From: Branchiostoma floridae
Taxonomy: Eukaryota > Chordata > Leptocardii > Amphioxiformes > Branchiostomatidae
Direction of reading: 5' to 3'
Assembly: GCF_000003815.2 (NCBI RefSeq)
Contig: NC_049981.1
Coordinates: 29,316,843 to 29,380,842, forward strand
Length of the DNA stretch: 64,000 nucleotides
In this document: positions 1 to 10,310 of the stretch, one piece after another
Layout: the number at the start of each line of letters is the position of its first letter
Numbering within the stretch: the first letter of the stretch is position 1
Notes under the pieces: generated by a model
What the model saw: the letters and a program-made list of their open reading frames with translations, nothing else
The model's database searches: none
Told to the model about the DNA's origin: nothing
Translations under genes and position numbers: made by a program

Positions 1-484
1 ATACGTCTAGGTTTGCAATCCAACACAGGAACAACCCGACCAAATCCACGTTTTCTAATCAAAGCATTCTAAATGTCATCTGTGCTCCGACGAGGACAAC
101 TGCTATCTACCCAGTAATGACGTCTCCAAATTACCCATCTCTTACATATAATGAGGGTTTCTTATCTTGCCATTCGAGAACATTTATTACTATCTTGCAG
201 TATCTTTGACAGATGTGGTTTTTGATAGCGTAACATCGAGAATGCAGTAGGTGTTACGTTAGTAGTAGGGCACGATCGTAAATGGCGGAATTCAGTAGTC
301 AACAAAATGTGATATGATTAGGTTTGTCACTTATAGGTGGCCGACGTGACACCATACATGTATGTCCTTAGAAGTGTGCTACCTCTGCGACTGTTCATTG
401 GTCGCCCCGTCTGTTGTGGTAATGATTGGAGCTCTGTGTGTCTCACATAAAACATAAAGTTTCGTGTACAAATGTACGTGGTGT
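1..484. other. No gene recognised
   Basis: AT-leaning sequence with no convincing exon, promoter or repeat family that I can name. Confidence 0.5.
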
Positions 485-545
485 CTCGGTGTTTGAGGTA
501 TGTGTGTGTGTGTATGTGCGTCTGTGCGTGCGTGTGATTGTGTGA
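485..545. repeat. GT-rich simple sequence
   Basis: Imperfect GT and GCGT runs. It abuts the dispersed repeat just to the right. Other copies of that repeat also end in CA-type or CATA-type simple sequence on the corresponding strand. Confidence 0.7.
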
Positions 546-700
546 GTGCTGGGGTTGATTGTCTTGAGGTTTGGAATGTTGGTAGGTCTTGATGAGACCT
601 CGAAGTGATTAGATTTCAGTGATCCCTCAATCGGCTTCGTATGGTACTGCAGTGGAACATCCGGTTTTGATATCTACTGTTATGGACAAGCTATTGTTAA
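545..700 (-). repeat. Dispersed repeat, ETS-like-motif family, copy 1
   Basis: On the minus strand the copy carries CCGGATGTTCC, then GCAGTACC, then the phrase AGGTCTCATCAAGACCTACC. The same order is seen at 9060-9180 (minus) and 60330-60620 (plus). Non-coding repeat family; class unknown to me. Confidence 0.6.
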
Positions 701-799
701 GATCTCTGGGTGGAAGATCGCTCTTCTTGTTCTTGTTCGTGTGTGGATACTGGGTAACACCCCTTAGCGTTGAGGCAATCCACCCATGGCGCAGTACGT

Positions 800-1182
800 A
801 CTACTGTTTTATTGGCCGTTCCTCAGGTGTTGTAACACCTTTTCCTTGAACATAAGAGGATTAGCTTGAAGGGTGGTTGAATATGGTAGATTATTCCAGT
901 CGATAATGGTTCTTGGGAAATATGAGTGTTTAAGACAATCTTTATTAGTCTTGATGAGTCTGTATGAGTTTGGGTGATTATGTCGAGATTGCCTTGGATT
1001 CAGCTGCCCGGGAAGAAGATACATAAGTTTGCGCCCTTCTTGCTTCTGTTCTGCAACTGTAGTGGCGCTTGATTGATAACATTTGTACTGTTGTCAGACA
1101 AGTTCTGAAGTGTAGATCTATGACTATTCACAGTTTGTTCCAACGAGACAGAAGGGCAGAAATAAGATCGCAATGAAGGCAA
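800..1182 (-). pseudogene. LINE reverse-transcriptase ORF, 3' terminal fragment
   Basis: The minus-strand frame contains a run ending in SYFPRTIIDWNNLP followed by an F-K-containing tail and a stop. This is the usual C-terminal signature of CR1/Jockey-type non-LTR retrotransposon ORF2 proteins (aromatic-FPRTI-x-x-WN-x-LP). The part further upstream is readable only by changing frame near 1020, so it is broken. The endonuclease and catalytic RT domains are absent, as expected for a 5'-truncated retroposed copy. Confidence 0.75.
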
Positions 1183-1489
1183 CTGTCAAAATGATGTTGT
1201 AAACGGAGAGTATACGTAGGCCTTCACGTGAGCGAGGTCTGCCATCTACGAGTGCTTAATTATCTGTGACTTGTTGCTCTGGTGTCAGGACTGAGGCAAG
1301 ACGGGTGACACGCTCTTAATTGCCCCGAAAACGACCTTGTCTCGGTGGAAAACGATTCGATTCGACAGGGTTTATGCGTGTTGAAAGATCTAAATGTGCG
1401 ACCTAATATGTGCACAAATCGTTTTCACGTCTTTGTCGTCTGAATGACAAACTGGATATTGGGAAAGGCCCAATCATCCTCCAGGGACA
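1183..1489. other. No gene recognised
   Basis: No exon or named repeat seen. Confidence 0.4.
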
Positions 1490-1680
1490 CATCCATGTAG
1501 GTTAGACATCCAGGTAATAAGATATACCAAAAAGCAGTTACTCAAGCATATATCTGGATATGATCTTGGAAACGGCCAGACGTTGTCTTTCGTCAGTGAC
1601 AATGGGGAAATCTTGTTGGAGCAAGTTTTTATATCCTAGTAGTTGTGAATGGATATGCAAAAGAGGTCTAGTTGGAGAGC
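1490..1680 (-). repeat. Hammerhead-bearing retroelement fragment (decayed), inverted copy
   Basis: Shares the phrase GTTACTCAAGCA with a following GGAAACGG(C/T)CAGACG block and CTTTCGTCAGTGAC with the better copy at 52310-52460. Here the segment that would form helix II and the GAAA core is missing. The family is probably a Penelope-like element terminal region, judged from the hammerhead-type motif and its layout. Confidence 0.5.
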
Positions 1681-1684
1681 AGGT

Positions 1685-1950
1685 TGAACTTAACTATGAA
1701 CTACCCCCAACAAGATTTCTTCAGTGTTACTGACGATAGACTAAGGATGGCTGTCTGCACAACGTCTGGCCGTTTGCACAATCATATCCAGTTGCTTGAG
1801 TGACTGTTTTTGAAGTATTAACTTAATGACGAACTACCCCCAACAAAATTCTCCAGTGTTACTGACGATAGACTCAGGATGGCTGTCTACACAACGTCTG
1901 ACCGTTTGCACAATCATATCCAGTTGCTTGAGTAGCTGTCTTTGAAGTAT
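1685..1950 (+). repeat. Two tandem decayed hammerhead-bearing fragments
   Basis: Two copies, about 125 bp apart, each contain TTACTGACGATAGACT, then GGATGGCTGTCT, then ACAACGTCTG, then TATCCAGTTGCTTGAGT. They keep the CTGACGA box, a short AGAC/GTCT stem and the ACGTC cleavage box. GAAA is replaced by ACACAA or GCACAA, so self-cleavage is not expected. They lie opposite in orientation to the copy at 1490-1680. Confidence 0.5.
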
Positions 1951-2244
1951 CCTCAAAGGACCGTTCGGAAAAATGATTTGGCGCCAGTTGTGACGTATGT
2001 CGAGATACAGCTTTTATCCGGAAAACATTTTGTCTCTACCAGTCTCAACGGGTTGCTGGAGAAATAGTCGAACTTGGCCAAATAGACTGAACGGTAAACC
2101 AAAGTAGTAAGTCGGTCATAGGGGCACAGTTTCCATTGAATGGTCGCCCGTATGGCCAGTTTCTACTTTTTGCTAAGCAACCTGTGTAGAGTCATGCAAG
2201 GATTAGGAATACGAGTACATATTAACTCAAACTTGAAGTCTGCC

Positions 2245-2354
2245 TAGCCTGTGTTTACACAAGCTCTCGCCGGCTGGGCTTAATGACCCCCTCCCCCCGA
2301 CGGGTGGCGGCAATTGTAGGGCCGGCCGCTAGGGGCTTGATTTTAGTCAGGCTA
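2245..2354. mobile_element. 110-bp MITE with 9-bp target duplication
   Basis: The element starts TAGCCTGTG and ends AGTCAGGCTA, and is flanked on both sides by AAGTCTGCC (2236-2244 and 2355-2363). It has a GC-rich middle with GGGCCGGCCGCTAGG. A second copy lies at 28157-28255. The 9-bp duplication suggests a Mutator-like mobilising transposase; that is inference. Confidence 0.75.
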
Positions 2355-2479
2355 AAGTCTGCCTATCTTTCAGCCGCGACGCTCACGTTGTTTCTGAAGA
2401 ATTAGTATCACAAGCTGCTGGGTCCCAAAGGACTGAAAACCATCCAAGCGTAGTTCTAAAACATATCTAAGTCATTAAA

Positions 2480-2745
2480 GAGGGCGGTATGAGAGATTAC
2501 CAGTGTGCGAAAGAATTTGTAAATGCTGTGCATCTGAAGCAGTGGAATACGAACATATATAGTATTTCCAAGTGTCCATATAACCACACCGAAACCAAAC
2601 TGTTTAAAGAAATCACAATTACATTCCCCGGCTTTCACACATTTACGGAAGACCAAAACCCACAAATTGCAAAAAAAAAAGTGGGGCTCTCTGTCTTCCT
2701 CTGCTTCCCAAAGAGAAGCCAAACCCAACCTATCTAGTTATAGCC
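2480..2745 (+). pseudogene. LINE ORF2 C-terminal fragment
   Basis: The frame holds TKLFKEITITFPGFHTFTE, a gap, then VGLSVFLCFPKRSQTQ. This aligns by eye to the minus-strand ORF at 7998-8252 (KELFKEAIKFHPNFLTFT, then VGSFVFHCLRKRSRTQ). The CxxC-type head present in that copy is degraded here. A retroelement-derived fragment without the catalytic domain. Confidence 0.6.
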
Positions 2746-3624
2746 AAACACTAGTATTGAAGTTCAACACTGTTTATCACTGTTCATTGTTACATGCATT
2801 TCCCCTATCTTTGTCTCTACCATGTACGGGCATGAACATGCAAATAACTAACTTTCAATTATTCAAAGAATCTACCCCGCCTAGCTCACAAAATCCTCAT
2901 TACTCCATACGGCTGACTGTGCGGAAATTCTGGTCAAATGCAATATGTCAAGTCAGGAAGTTTTCCTCCAATATGCTGATGTGTTTGGTCTCAACTTAAA
3001 CGGTACAGTGAATCCTATAACCTCTACAAAGCTGTTAATCTGCCTTGCGGCAACTTGAGCTGATAGAAAATGCGAGAACATATATAATGCATGATGTGAT
3101 CCGAGCTACTTCCCCCGTAGGGAAATTAGGGTCTCTTTGTGGTTCAAGCGATTGATATTCGTCTCAAGTCCAGCCAAGAAAAAAAGGCGGGCTCGTACGT
3201 GAAATGAATGATTTGATCTTCTCATCCGTAAGATCGTACATTGAAGTTCAAACCCTGGGGCTTGCTGGCGCTAGTAGGAGCCTTTACGTTTCTTCACAAT
3301 CACATCAAAAAGTAGATCCATAAGTCAACATGCTGAAGAGAAGCATCTGTTTATTCTGCAAATGTTCAAACTGTTTGTAACTCATCTAACTGAGTATGTG
3401 GAGAAGGACAACCTCAAGCCAACCGTTCACACTTATGGCACATCTTCAGAAAAGACGCTGGAGCCGCATGTTCCCCGTTTAGGAGCTTTATTCGAACCGA
3501 CACACAACAAACATGTTTCGCCGTGTGGCTTCCTCGGTGTTATGGGCTCGTTTGTAACTATTGTTGCATATAACTATTCATTACAAGATAGTTTGTGCGC
3601 TCCAACCGGTATCGGTATCAACAG
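2746..3624. other. No gene recognised
   Basis: An open frame of 97 codons at 3362-3655 has no recognisable domain and runs into the SINE that follows. I do not treat it as a gene. Confidence 0.4.
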
Positions 3625-3960
3625 AATCAGTGGTATTGTGTGGCGCAATCGGTAAGGTGTTTGACCCAGACCCCAGAGGTAACGGGTTAGAAACCGCCTG
3701 ATGAGTACCAATGTAGGAAAGGCACTTCACACGAATTTCCTCACTTCACTCAGGTGAAAATAAGAACCTAGCTTCGGCCAGGGCCTCCCTCGGATAGGAC
3801 GTTAAATGGAGGTCCCGTGAGTGAGGAGAGTCACACCTCAAGCACGTTAAAGAACATACGCACTTATCGAAAAGAGTAGGGGTCCTTCCCAGTTTGAGTG
3901 GAACAAACCATTCCGGCTAAAGGGGGTACGGAATTTTGCAAGCAGCCTCGTGTCCCCTGC
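3625..3960 (+). repeat. tRNA-headed SINE, near-complete copy
   Basis: The head has an A-box-like TGGCGCAATCGGTAAGG and a weakened B box (GGGTTAGAAACC). The family body follows: AGGCACTTCACACGA, TTTCCTCACTTCACTCAGG, TAGGACGTTAAATGGAGG, GAGAGTCACACCTCAAGC, then the ACTTATCGAAAAGAG block. The same body recurs many times in the window, and the 32.3-38.5 kb array is built from it. Confidence 0.75.
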
Positions 3961-4009
3961 TTCGACTATGGAGCCAGTGAAGTCAAATTTGCCGAAGCTC
4001 GATGTTTCT

Positions 4010-4253
4010 AGCACGTCACCGGAACGTACTGCGCCTGCGCAAACCCTGGTAGTTTGGGGCTTGGTTTGGTCAACGTTGCATTAAAATCCCGCTTGTTGCA
4101 CAGTATATGTTAGAGACATGGTTTCGTGTAAAACGTACACGGAGTTTTACCCTTATATACGCACGTACTTTCTTAAACGCGGCCCTTTAGTAAACCGGGG
4201 GTTTAGCATGTCTATACTTTTCGCGCAGGCGCAGTACGTTCCGGTGACGTGCT
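4010..4253. mobile_element. 244-bp MITE, 31-bp perfect terminal inverted repeats
   Basis: Both ends read inward as AGCACGTCACCGGAACGTAC followed by TGCGCCTGCGC, 31 bp without mismatch. It is flanked by the 9-bp direct repeat GATGTTTCT (4001-4009 and 4254-4262). No coding capacity. The 9-bp duplication fits a Mutator-like element. Perfect terminal repeats suggest fairly recent insertion. Confidence 0.88.
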
Positions 4254-4279
4254 GATGTTTCTTACTTATATAACTTGGT

Positions 4280-4400
4280 ATCTCACTGCACTTGAGGCAT
4301 TGGTGCGGCACTGCGGGGTTCGTTCACTGCTGCACTGTTGTACTATTTTCGCCGATTTTCTCTTGCACTCACACTGACGTGTGGTACTATTGCGTTTCTA
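4280..4400. mobile_element. Partial terminal repeat of the 13.07-kb inverted-repeat family
   Basis: CTGCACTTGAGGCATTGG then TGCGGCACTGCGGGGTTCGT matches the terminal repeats of the element at 13068-13316. Only one end is present. Confidence 0.55.
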
Positions 4401-4456
4401 GACTAGATGAACGGATATCGGAAATTGCAGCGTTGTTAATTTATGAAAAATCACTG

Positions 4457-4765
4457 TAAAATAATGAAAATACCCCAAAATAAGCTTTGTAATGAATTAT
4501 TTCCCTTGTGATAATGAATTACTAAGTGTACATGCTACATATGTTAGAAATAACCTTGAAAGACTTTTACAGTAAAAGAAGTGACTCAAATGAACGGACA
4601 CGAACCATATGTAAAATAATGAAAATACCCCGAAATAAGCTTTGTAATGAAAGTATTTTCCTTGTGATAATGAATTACTAAGTGTACATGCTACATATGT
4701 TAGAAATAACCTTGAAAGACTTTTACAGTAAAAGAAGTGACCCAAATGAACGGACACGAACCATA
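4457..4765. repeat. Tandem duplication, about 155-bp unit, two copies
   Basis: The phrase TAAAATAATGAAAATACCCC begins at about 4457 and again at about 4612. The copies are nearly identical through GAACGGACACGAACCATAT. An 86-codon minus-strand ORF here is only the duplication reading through twice. Confidence 0.85.
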
Positions 4766-4919
4766 TACCAGATTTGACTCGATCGAATATGTGTTTGCAC
4801 CATGTCTGTGTAATGATGTATGTTTATAGGTTTATTCAACAATTCTTAAATTTCTCAAATGAAAATGTTTGATATTTCGTACTTTTTTGTGTGTGACGCG
4901 GAGTATTTTCACTGTCGGC

Positions 4920-5165
4920 GGATGGCTTGCCAAACTATAGTTCTCTAAGTCTATCACATTTGTAAAATGTAAAAAAAAAAACATGGCTCATGATCATGGG
5001 TCCGAATAACTGCAAGTTCAGTGTTCTATCAGCGGCAGACTACCAACGATGTATACATTGCTTGTAACGCAAGCTCAAAAGCAAACGTTATCGTCCAACA
5101 TATATGTGATTTCTTTTTCAACGTTGTACGATAATCTGTTTCTCCACATCTGCAGGTTTATGAAA
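4920..5165. repeat. Dispersed repeat, empty-site copy of 16.56-16.88 kb
   Basis: Shares ATGGCTTGCCAA, TAAGTCTATCA, GGGTCCGAATAACTGCAAG, AGCAAACGTTATC and TTTCTTTTTCAACGTTGTAC with 16556-16880. Unlike that copy it lacks the 106-bp insert at 16718-16823. Confidence 0.65.
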
Positions 5166-5384
5166 AGATAAACCAGTTACGTATTTGGTGTTACGTAAGT
5201 ATAGAATATTGACCTACTTCTCGTCAAATAAATCATTTATAAGATATTTTTAAGTTAGTCTGAATAAGGATACAAGTTAAGTTTTGTGGAAATTAAACTG
5301 TAACTGAATCAGAAACTGCTATAAAATGATTAGAAGTACATCCAAAATAGCTTTTCAGTGATAAAAGGATGTCGATTGGCGATG

Positions 5385-5545
5385 TTTTGGCCAATTTCGT
5401 GCAATTATCCAGCATTGGTGGCTTTCATCGTGCAGATAAGCGAAGTCACCAACAATGGAGCGAATGGAAGCCGGTTTGGGATTTTCGAATTCTGTGTAAT
5501 TGAACCAAGTGTGCAGTTATCCGACGTGCAATTAGCTGGTTTCTA
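5385..5545. repeat. Possible DNA-transposon remnant with GTGCAATTA motifs
   Basis: Repeated GTGCAATTATCC, GTGCAGATAA, GTGTAATTGAACC and GTGCAATTAGC motifs resemble the degenerate motifs at 8275-8450. Class uncertain; pogo/Tigger-like non-autonomous elements are one possibility. Confidence 0.3.
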
Positions 5546-6239
5546 CTGTACTACAAACATTTCAGTGGTGGTGGGGGTTGGTTGGGTGGATTGCCATGCG
5601 TTTCACCGACGCGTTAAGCTGGCCTGACCAAATGAACAAAGTCGGTGACAAGAAAGTGCCACGTTTTGATGCACGCATCATAAGGTATTAAAGAAATAAT
5701 CAACTGATTGGAATATTGAATCTACGTTTTTTTTACCCCGACGTTTGAAATGGAACAAAGCAATTCACAAATCAAGAATCTCTCAGGAATTATCAAAAGA
5801 AATGAGAAATGCGGCGGCTGAAAGGGATACCAACTTACATAAGATGATTGCTTTGTTTGAAGAGCCTGTTTTGCGCACGCCACAAATTAATCTGCGCTCG
5901 GCAATCTTGCCTGAGGGGAACGCTGAAAATTACATTTTCTATGGCGTTTGTTTCCCATTCTCTTTCGTCTATGTTGCCATTGATACCACGAATGTACCCG
6001 AGGCGAAACCAACCCGGCGACAACATCTTCAATCACAACTGTAGAAAGGTTCTTTCAAAGGTTTCTCTGTTCTCATACAGCCTCACGTAAGCTTCGTACA
6101 CAACTTCTCAAACGCTTTATTCCAAAAACAAAGACGACTACCCTTGCTTTAGGGGGCCACTGCATAATTTCGTTATCTAACTGTAACATTGCCGCTTAAC
6201 GTGATGAACTTACTTTAGGGGGTAGGTACAGTGAATATG
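5546..6239. other. No gene recognised
   Basis: An open frame of 99 codons (5745-6044, plus) shows no domain I know and no convincing splice context. Left uncalled. Confidence 0.35.
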
Positions 6240-6440
6240 ATCGCGCGGCGCAATCGGCAGCGGGTTTGTCTCAGGCCAAAGAGGTCATGAGTTCGAATCC
6301 GGCTACCGTGTCACCGATCTTGTGCCCTTGGGAAAGGCACTTTACACGACTTTCCTCACTTAACTCAGGTGTGAATTAGTACCTAGCTGCGGCTAGTGGC
6401 AGTGACAGTCTTTGTGGCGGTGACAGGCCATATAGGGGCA
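6240..6440 (+). repeat. tRNA-headed SINE copy
   Basis: GCGGCGCAATCGGCAGCGG (A-box region) and GAGTTCGAATCCGGC (good B box) are followed by GGAAAGGCACTTTACACGAC and TTTCCTCACTTAACTCAGG. The body is cut short after TACCTAGCTGCGGC. The best-preserved polymerase III-type B box of this family in the window. Confidence 0.75.
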
Positions 6441-7014
6441 TGTTCAGGCATGACGCACCCGCTTTAAACGAGTCAGGGGTAGGAGGAACCCCTTGCATCC
6501 TTGGTTGGAAGTCCTCCTAGGAGACGGAAACTCTAAACAATAAACCTGCATCTGCTGGGGCCGTCTTACATGTTGTATACAGTTGCCCCTGCAGGACTTA
6601 ATGGATGTCCTAAATAATGCTGGGCTCACATTGTTGATATGATTAAGATTTGTTTTCCGCAAGCAACTCGGCCGGGCCCCACGCTGTACATTGACCATAT
6701 CGTTAAAAAAAACTTACATTAGGCACTGATGTTGGGCAAGAATTTCTCTCAGTGTGTCTTCAGCGTCACTAGTGATTTTAAATTTCCTTCAAAATGGCTA
6801 TATTGCATCTATACTGATTTTGTCGGGAACATTTACGTACATTTCATCGTATGCCAAACGTCTCATGAAACATGCTTATTATAGCAGTAATTCAATAAAT
6901 AAAGCCAGGCCATAAGAGTTTGCATGAATTATGCAAATATACCCATTTTTGACGACGCCTCGAGGGCTAGCCTAACGGTATGGTATTGTGTGCGAGTAGC
7001 TTCACAAAAGGCAA
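6441..7014. other. No gene recognised
   Basis: Unassigned sequence downstream of the SINE. An 84-codon minus-strand frame lacks recognisable features. Confidence 0.35.
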
Positions 7015-7480
7015 ATTCTGTATCTGTATCTGTATCTATATAGCCGGTATAACCGCCCTTCGGCGTAACGCACCAGCTTCCAGGCACGCGGTGCGGCAGC
7101 AGCTGGTTATATTACACTGAACGATCCGTCACACCTAACTTTTGCACATCTATGTGCAAGTGTTCTTGAAAACTATCCAGAGAAGATGTCCCTACTGTGC
7201 TTGGTGATAACAAGTTCCACTCTACGATAGTTCTTGGAAAATACGTATTTTTGAACACTGGGAGGGAAGCATCCTACATTTTCTCGAAAATGTTGCCTTT
7301 CTTGTTGTTGCTCACTTTCTGCACATTCATATTTAGAATGCGTGCCAACTTATCGACCCAATCAAGATGGTTCCCGACTCGTGCAATCTGTTTCGTTCCA
7401 GTAGAGATAAGAACTCTACATCTTCATATTTTCCTACTGTCTCAAGTGAAGGATAACATTCACTCTCGCGAGTTTACGTT
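7015..7480 (-). pseudogene. LINE 3' end with ATACAG-type tail
   Basis: On the minus strand a frame reads NTYFPRTIVEWNLLSP near 7210-7255, the standard LINE ORF2 C-terminal signature. A 3' UTR follows with GCTGCTGCCGCACCGCG, AAGCTGGTGCGTTACGCCG and CGGTTATACCGGCTATATAG, then a short tail of ATACAG units. The same 3' UTR occurs at 18270-18420 and 27650-27840 on the plus strand. 5'-truncated and frame-broken. Confidence 0.75.
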
Positions 7481-7789
7481 CTGAAGGGATTGGTCATCAG
7501 TATTGATCCCGAAGGAGGTCGTTGAAAATTTGATCCGTGCATAACGTTACCTTTCTGTTGGAAGAAAGTTTACCATTGTACTATGACTACGTACCAACAT
7601 AGATGAGCTTCCGTGATAACATTGATGTTTCACGTTAGTAGGTATGGAAAATTGGTTCGCGCGGTAGCTTTTTCGGGGCTACTTTATTCAACATTTGCTA
7701 AGATTCAACATGCAGGGAAAATTCCCTTGAATTTAGATACAACCTTTGTCCATGTTGAAAATCGCGGATCAGCAAATAAACAGCGACCT

Positions 7790-7852
7790 GTGGAGCCTGC
7801 TGGAAGAGGCTGGACTTCCATACGGATCTCATACGGACGTGAATGTACGTAG
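7790..7852. mobile_element. Partial end of the 14.68-kb inverted-repeat family
   Basis: TGGAGCCTGCTGGAAGAGGC, TTCCATACGGATCTCATACG and GACGTGAATGTAC resemble the right end of the element at 14676-14963. Confidence 0.45.
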
Positions 7853-7984
7853 AAGCCAGTTAATCAAGTTTATTGCAAATTCTTGCCCGTGGGCTAAATG
7901 CAGGTAACATAAAAGATTCAAACAGTGTAAAATACAATATCACAAGTGTCTACTCTAGTCTAAAACTAGTAAATAAAAGCTAAC

Positions 7985-8255
7985 TCTAGATCCTGGGTTA
8001 TTGGGTTCGACTCCTTTTTCGAAGACAGTGGAAGACGAAAGATCCCACTTTTTCTATTATGTGTGGGTTTACTGATGTTAAAAGGTGAACTGCTTTCTTT
8101 TTGTCAGTGAATGTGAGAAAGTTTGGATGGAATTTGATGGCCTCTTTGAACAGCTCTTTTCTTTCTTGGTTATAGAAAGAGCAGTTTGACATTAAATGTG
8201 TTTCGTCTTCCACCACGTTTGACGTGCATTGTTTGCACATCAAACAATGCACGCT
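7985..8255 (-). pseudogene. LINE ORF2 C-terminal fragment with Cys-rich knuckle
   Basis: The 84-residue minus-strand frame has CLMCKQC, then VVEDETHLMSNCSFY, then KELFKEAIKF and a KKAVHLLTS segment, ending VGSFVFHCLRKRSRTQ. The C-x2-C with a later ExH-x4-C spacing is typical of the C-terminal tail of several non-LTR retrotransposon polyproteins. The fragment is open but has no upstream catalytic domain. Confidence 0.65.
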
Positions 8256-8274
8256 TTAGCTCCGCTCTAGATGT

Positions 8275-8455
8275 TAATTACACAACAGATAACTGCAGAC
8301 CTCTGTTAATTGCACGGAATCCCAAAGCCCCGTAGTGATGCGGTCCAGCTGAATAACTTCGCTTTGTTGCACCATCCGGATAATTGCACAAAATGTGCTG
8401 CCAAATGGGAAGTGCAATTAACCGGCTGGGTATATTCGCACGGACGGGTGAACCC
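8275..8455. repeat. Possible DNA-transposon remnant with GTGCAATTAAC motifs
   Basis: TTAATTGCACGG, TAATTGCACAAAATG and GTGCAATTAACCGGC motifs in both orientations; related to 5385-5545. Class uncertain. Confidence 0.3.
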
Positions 8456-9059
8456 ACCGCATCATGAACTTAATACAGCAAGAACATCAACAACTGATCC
8501 CTAAAACTGCATTCTCGGCACGGATCTCATGCAGAAAAGTCAAGTGACAGGTTGTGTGATTGGCCCTATAATGAGACCTTGGGGTACGCTTACTTCCCAC
8601 TCATGACTGTTATAAGGCGGCTTAGATGTACGGGTATCAATCTTCTGGATGTCTTTGAAGTGCGACGATTAAAGAAAGAAACGACACACTGTGTAGAATA
8701 AATTCTAGACAGACTCTGTCTTGTCTTTTGTGTTGACCACCCCCACCCCACCCCCGCGCCTCTTCTTCAAGGATGGTTCAAGTAAGGACAAGACAATACT
8801 TTCCGATACATACAAATTACTGTATAAGTTTAGTTTGCACGACAATCGTATAGGATGCAATAAGTTAAGTTTTTCCTATTCAACCTTTACAACAAATGTG
8901 GTCCTTTGTGCATTTAGAACAAGGGCATCAATAATAAAGGTTATTTTTTATGCAGCACTTTGAAATTATCAGAGAACTTTTAAAGACAAGAATTAGACAT
9001 CATTATTACTCATGTCTCTGGACACTTGTCGGCATTACCTTAGAACCTCCGGATGAATT
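8456..9059. other. No gene recognised
   Basis: Includes a C-rich run near 8739-8760. No exon signal that I trust. Confidence 0.35.
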
Positions 9060-9180
9060 GCAAAGATATTTGGCATGTCGGTAGGTCTTGGAAAGAAAAA
9101 GGTCAGGGTCGATGTTGGGCCCTCTGTTGGCCCGCCTTGGTACTGCAACAGAACTTCTAGTTTTTGAATCTTTTGCCCTG
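9060..9180 (-). repeat. Dispersed repeat, ETS-like-motif family, copy 2
   Basis: Minus strand: AGAAGTTCTGTTGCAGTACC, a GGGCC block, then CCAAGACCTACCGACATGCC, in the same order as 545-700 and 60330-60620. Confidence 0.5.
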
Positions 9181-10089
9181 GATATGGCTTAGTCTTGATA
9201 GCCTTTCATGTAAGGAACAATGGGATAAGGTTTAGCTTCTTTGTTTAAATAGGGAAATGGGGAGGTATAATATTAGCGCATAATTGTTTTCATGAATTGT
9301 CCAAATACATATTTGTATCAATCGAAAATAAACGCCATTTCACCTCGGATTGTCCAAAGCAAGATGCTTCACTTGTCTTTTCAATCGCTCAAAACAAAAT
9401 TCCCCTGCTATTCAATTCTATTCTAAGGATAGAAAATACTTGAGACAATTTTCAGATCACCATGGATTTCTTTTTCATTACTAAAACGTAGATTAGACAG
9501 CTGCGTTTGACGCAGATCGCTGCCTGCACGACATCGATGGGAAACTATCTACCAGCGGGAAACCTCTTACACAAAGTAGCGGGTCTGGCACTTCTACACT
9601 ATTAATAACATAATCACAAGGACGCCACAATACGACTTCATCGTATGTCTGTATAAGGCTAGGGCTTCTAGACACCGCGACTCAAGTCAACATGTGGCCC
9701 TCGTTACATCTGCGCCCTTCTTGTTCGGCTTCGCACCGGCACCTGTGCTCTCAATCAAAGTCTGTTCATCCGAGGACTGTCTCTCAGTGCCTCCTGTAGA
9801 TGCGGGTGTCGTTGCGAATCTGTCTGACATTTTATGCTTCATTGTCTATCATATATTTACCACCAAAGATCGGAACTTTCCGGCAATCTTGCAGAGTTAC
9901 TTAGTCATCGTGTTACCTTAATGATATGTCAGATATCGCTAAATTAGATCTTATTCTCAAAAGGCCCCGATTTCAAAAAGAAACAGTTACTCAAACTTAT
10001 ATTGAAGATACCAAGCACTTCTAACTCTACATGACTGTATTAGTCAAGTAGATATAGAAGTCCCAACTCTACATATGGTTTAAAAGCCT
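9181..10089. other. No gene recognised
   Basis: Two open frames of 60 and 75 codons on opposite strands (9493-9675 and 9694-9921) have no recognisable domain. Confidence 0.35.
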
Positions 10090-10310
10090 CATCTTATCTT
10101 TTTTCTCGTTATCCGACAAAGTAGTTGTTAATTTTCTATCTTGTGTACTTAATTTAGGCTAACATTGGTACAATTTTATGTCTTGGGGTGTTGAGACTTT
10201 GGCGCACTGTTATGTTGATTGTATACCTTTATTTTGTATTTTGTGTAATAGTTGTTGCCCTACATTGCACCATGTACAACAGTCGTGCAACAAAGTTTAT
10301 TTATCATAAA
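10090..10310 (+). repeat. Possible retroposon 3' tail
   Basis: A TTG/GTT-rich 3' UTR-like stretch ends AAAGTTTATTTATCATAAAA. It has the look of other LINE 3' tails in the window, but no coding remnant is visible. Confidence 0.3.

Noticed and set aside
619-849. 76-codon plus-strand frame with hydrophobic stretch
   Set aside because: It is antisense to the LINE fragment and dispersed repeat in this region.
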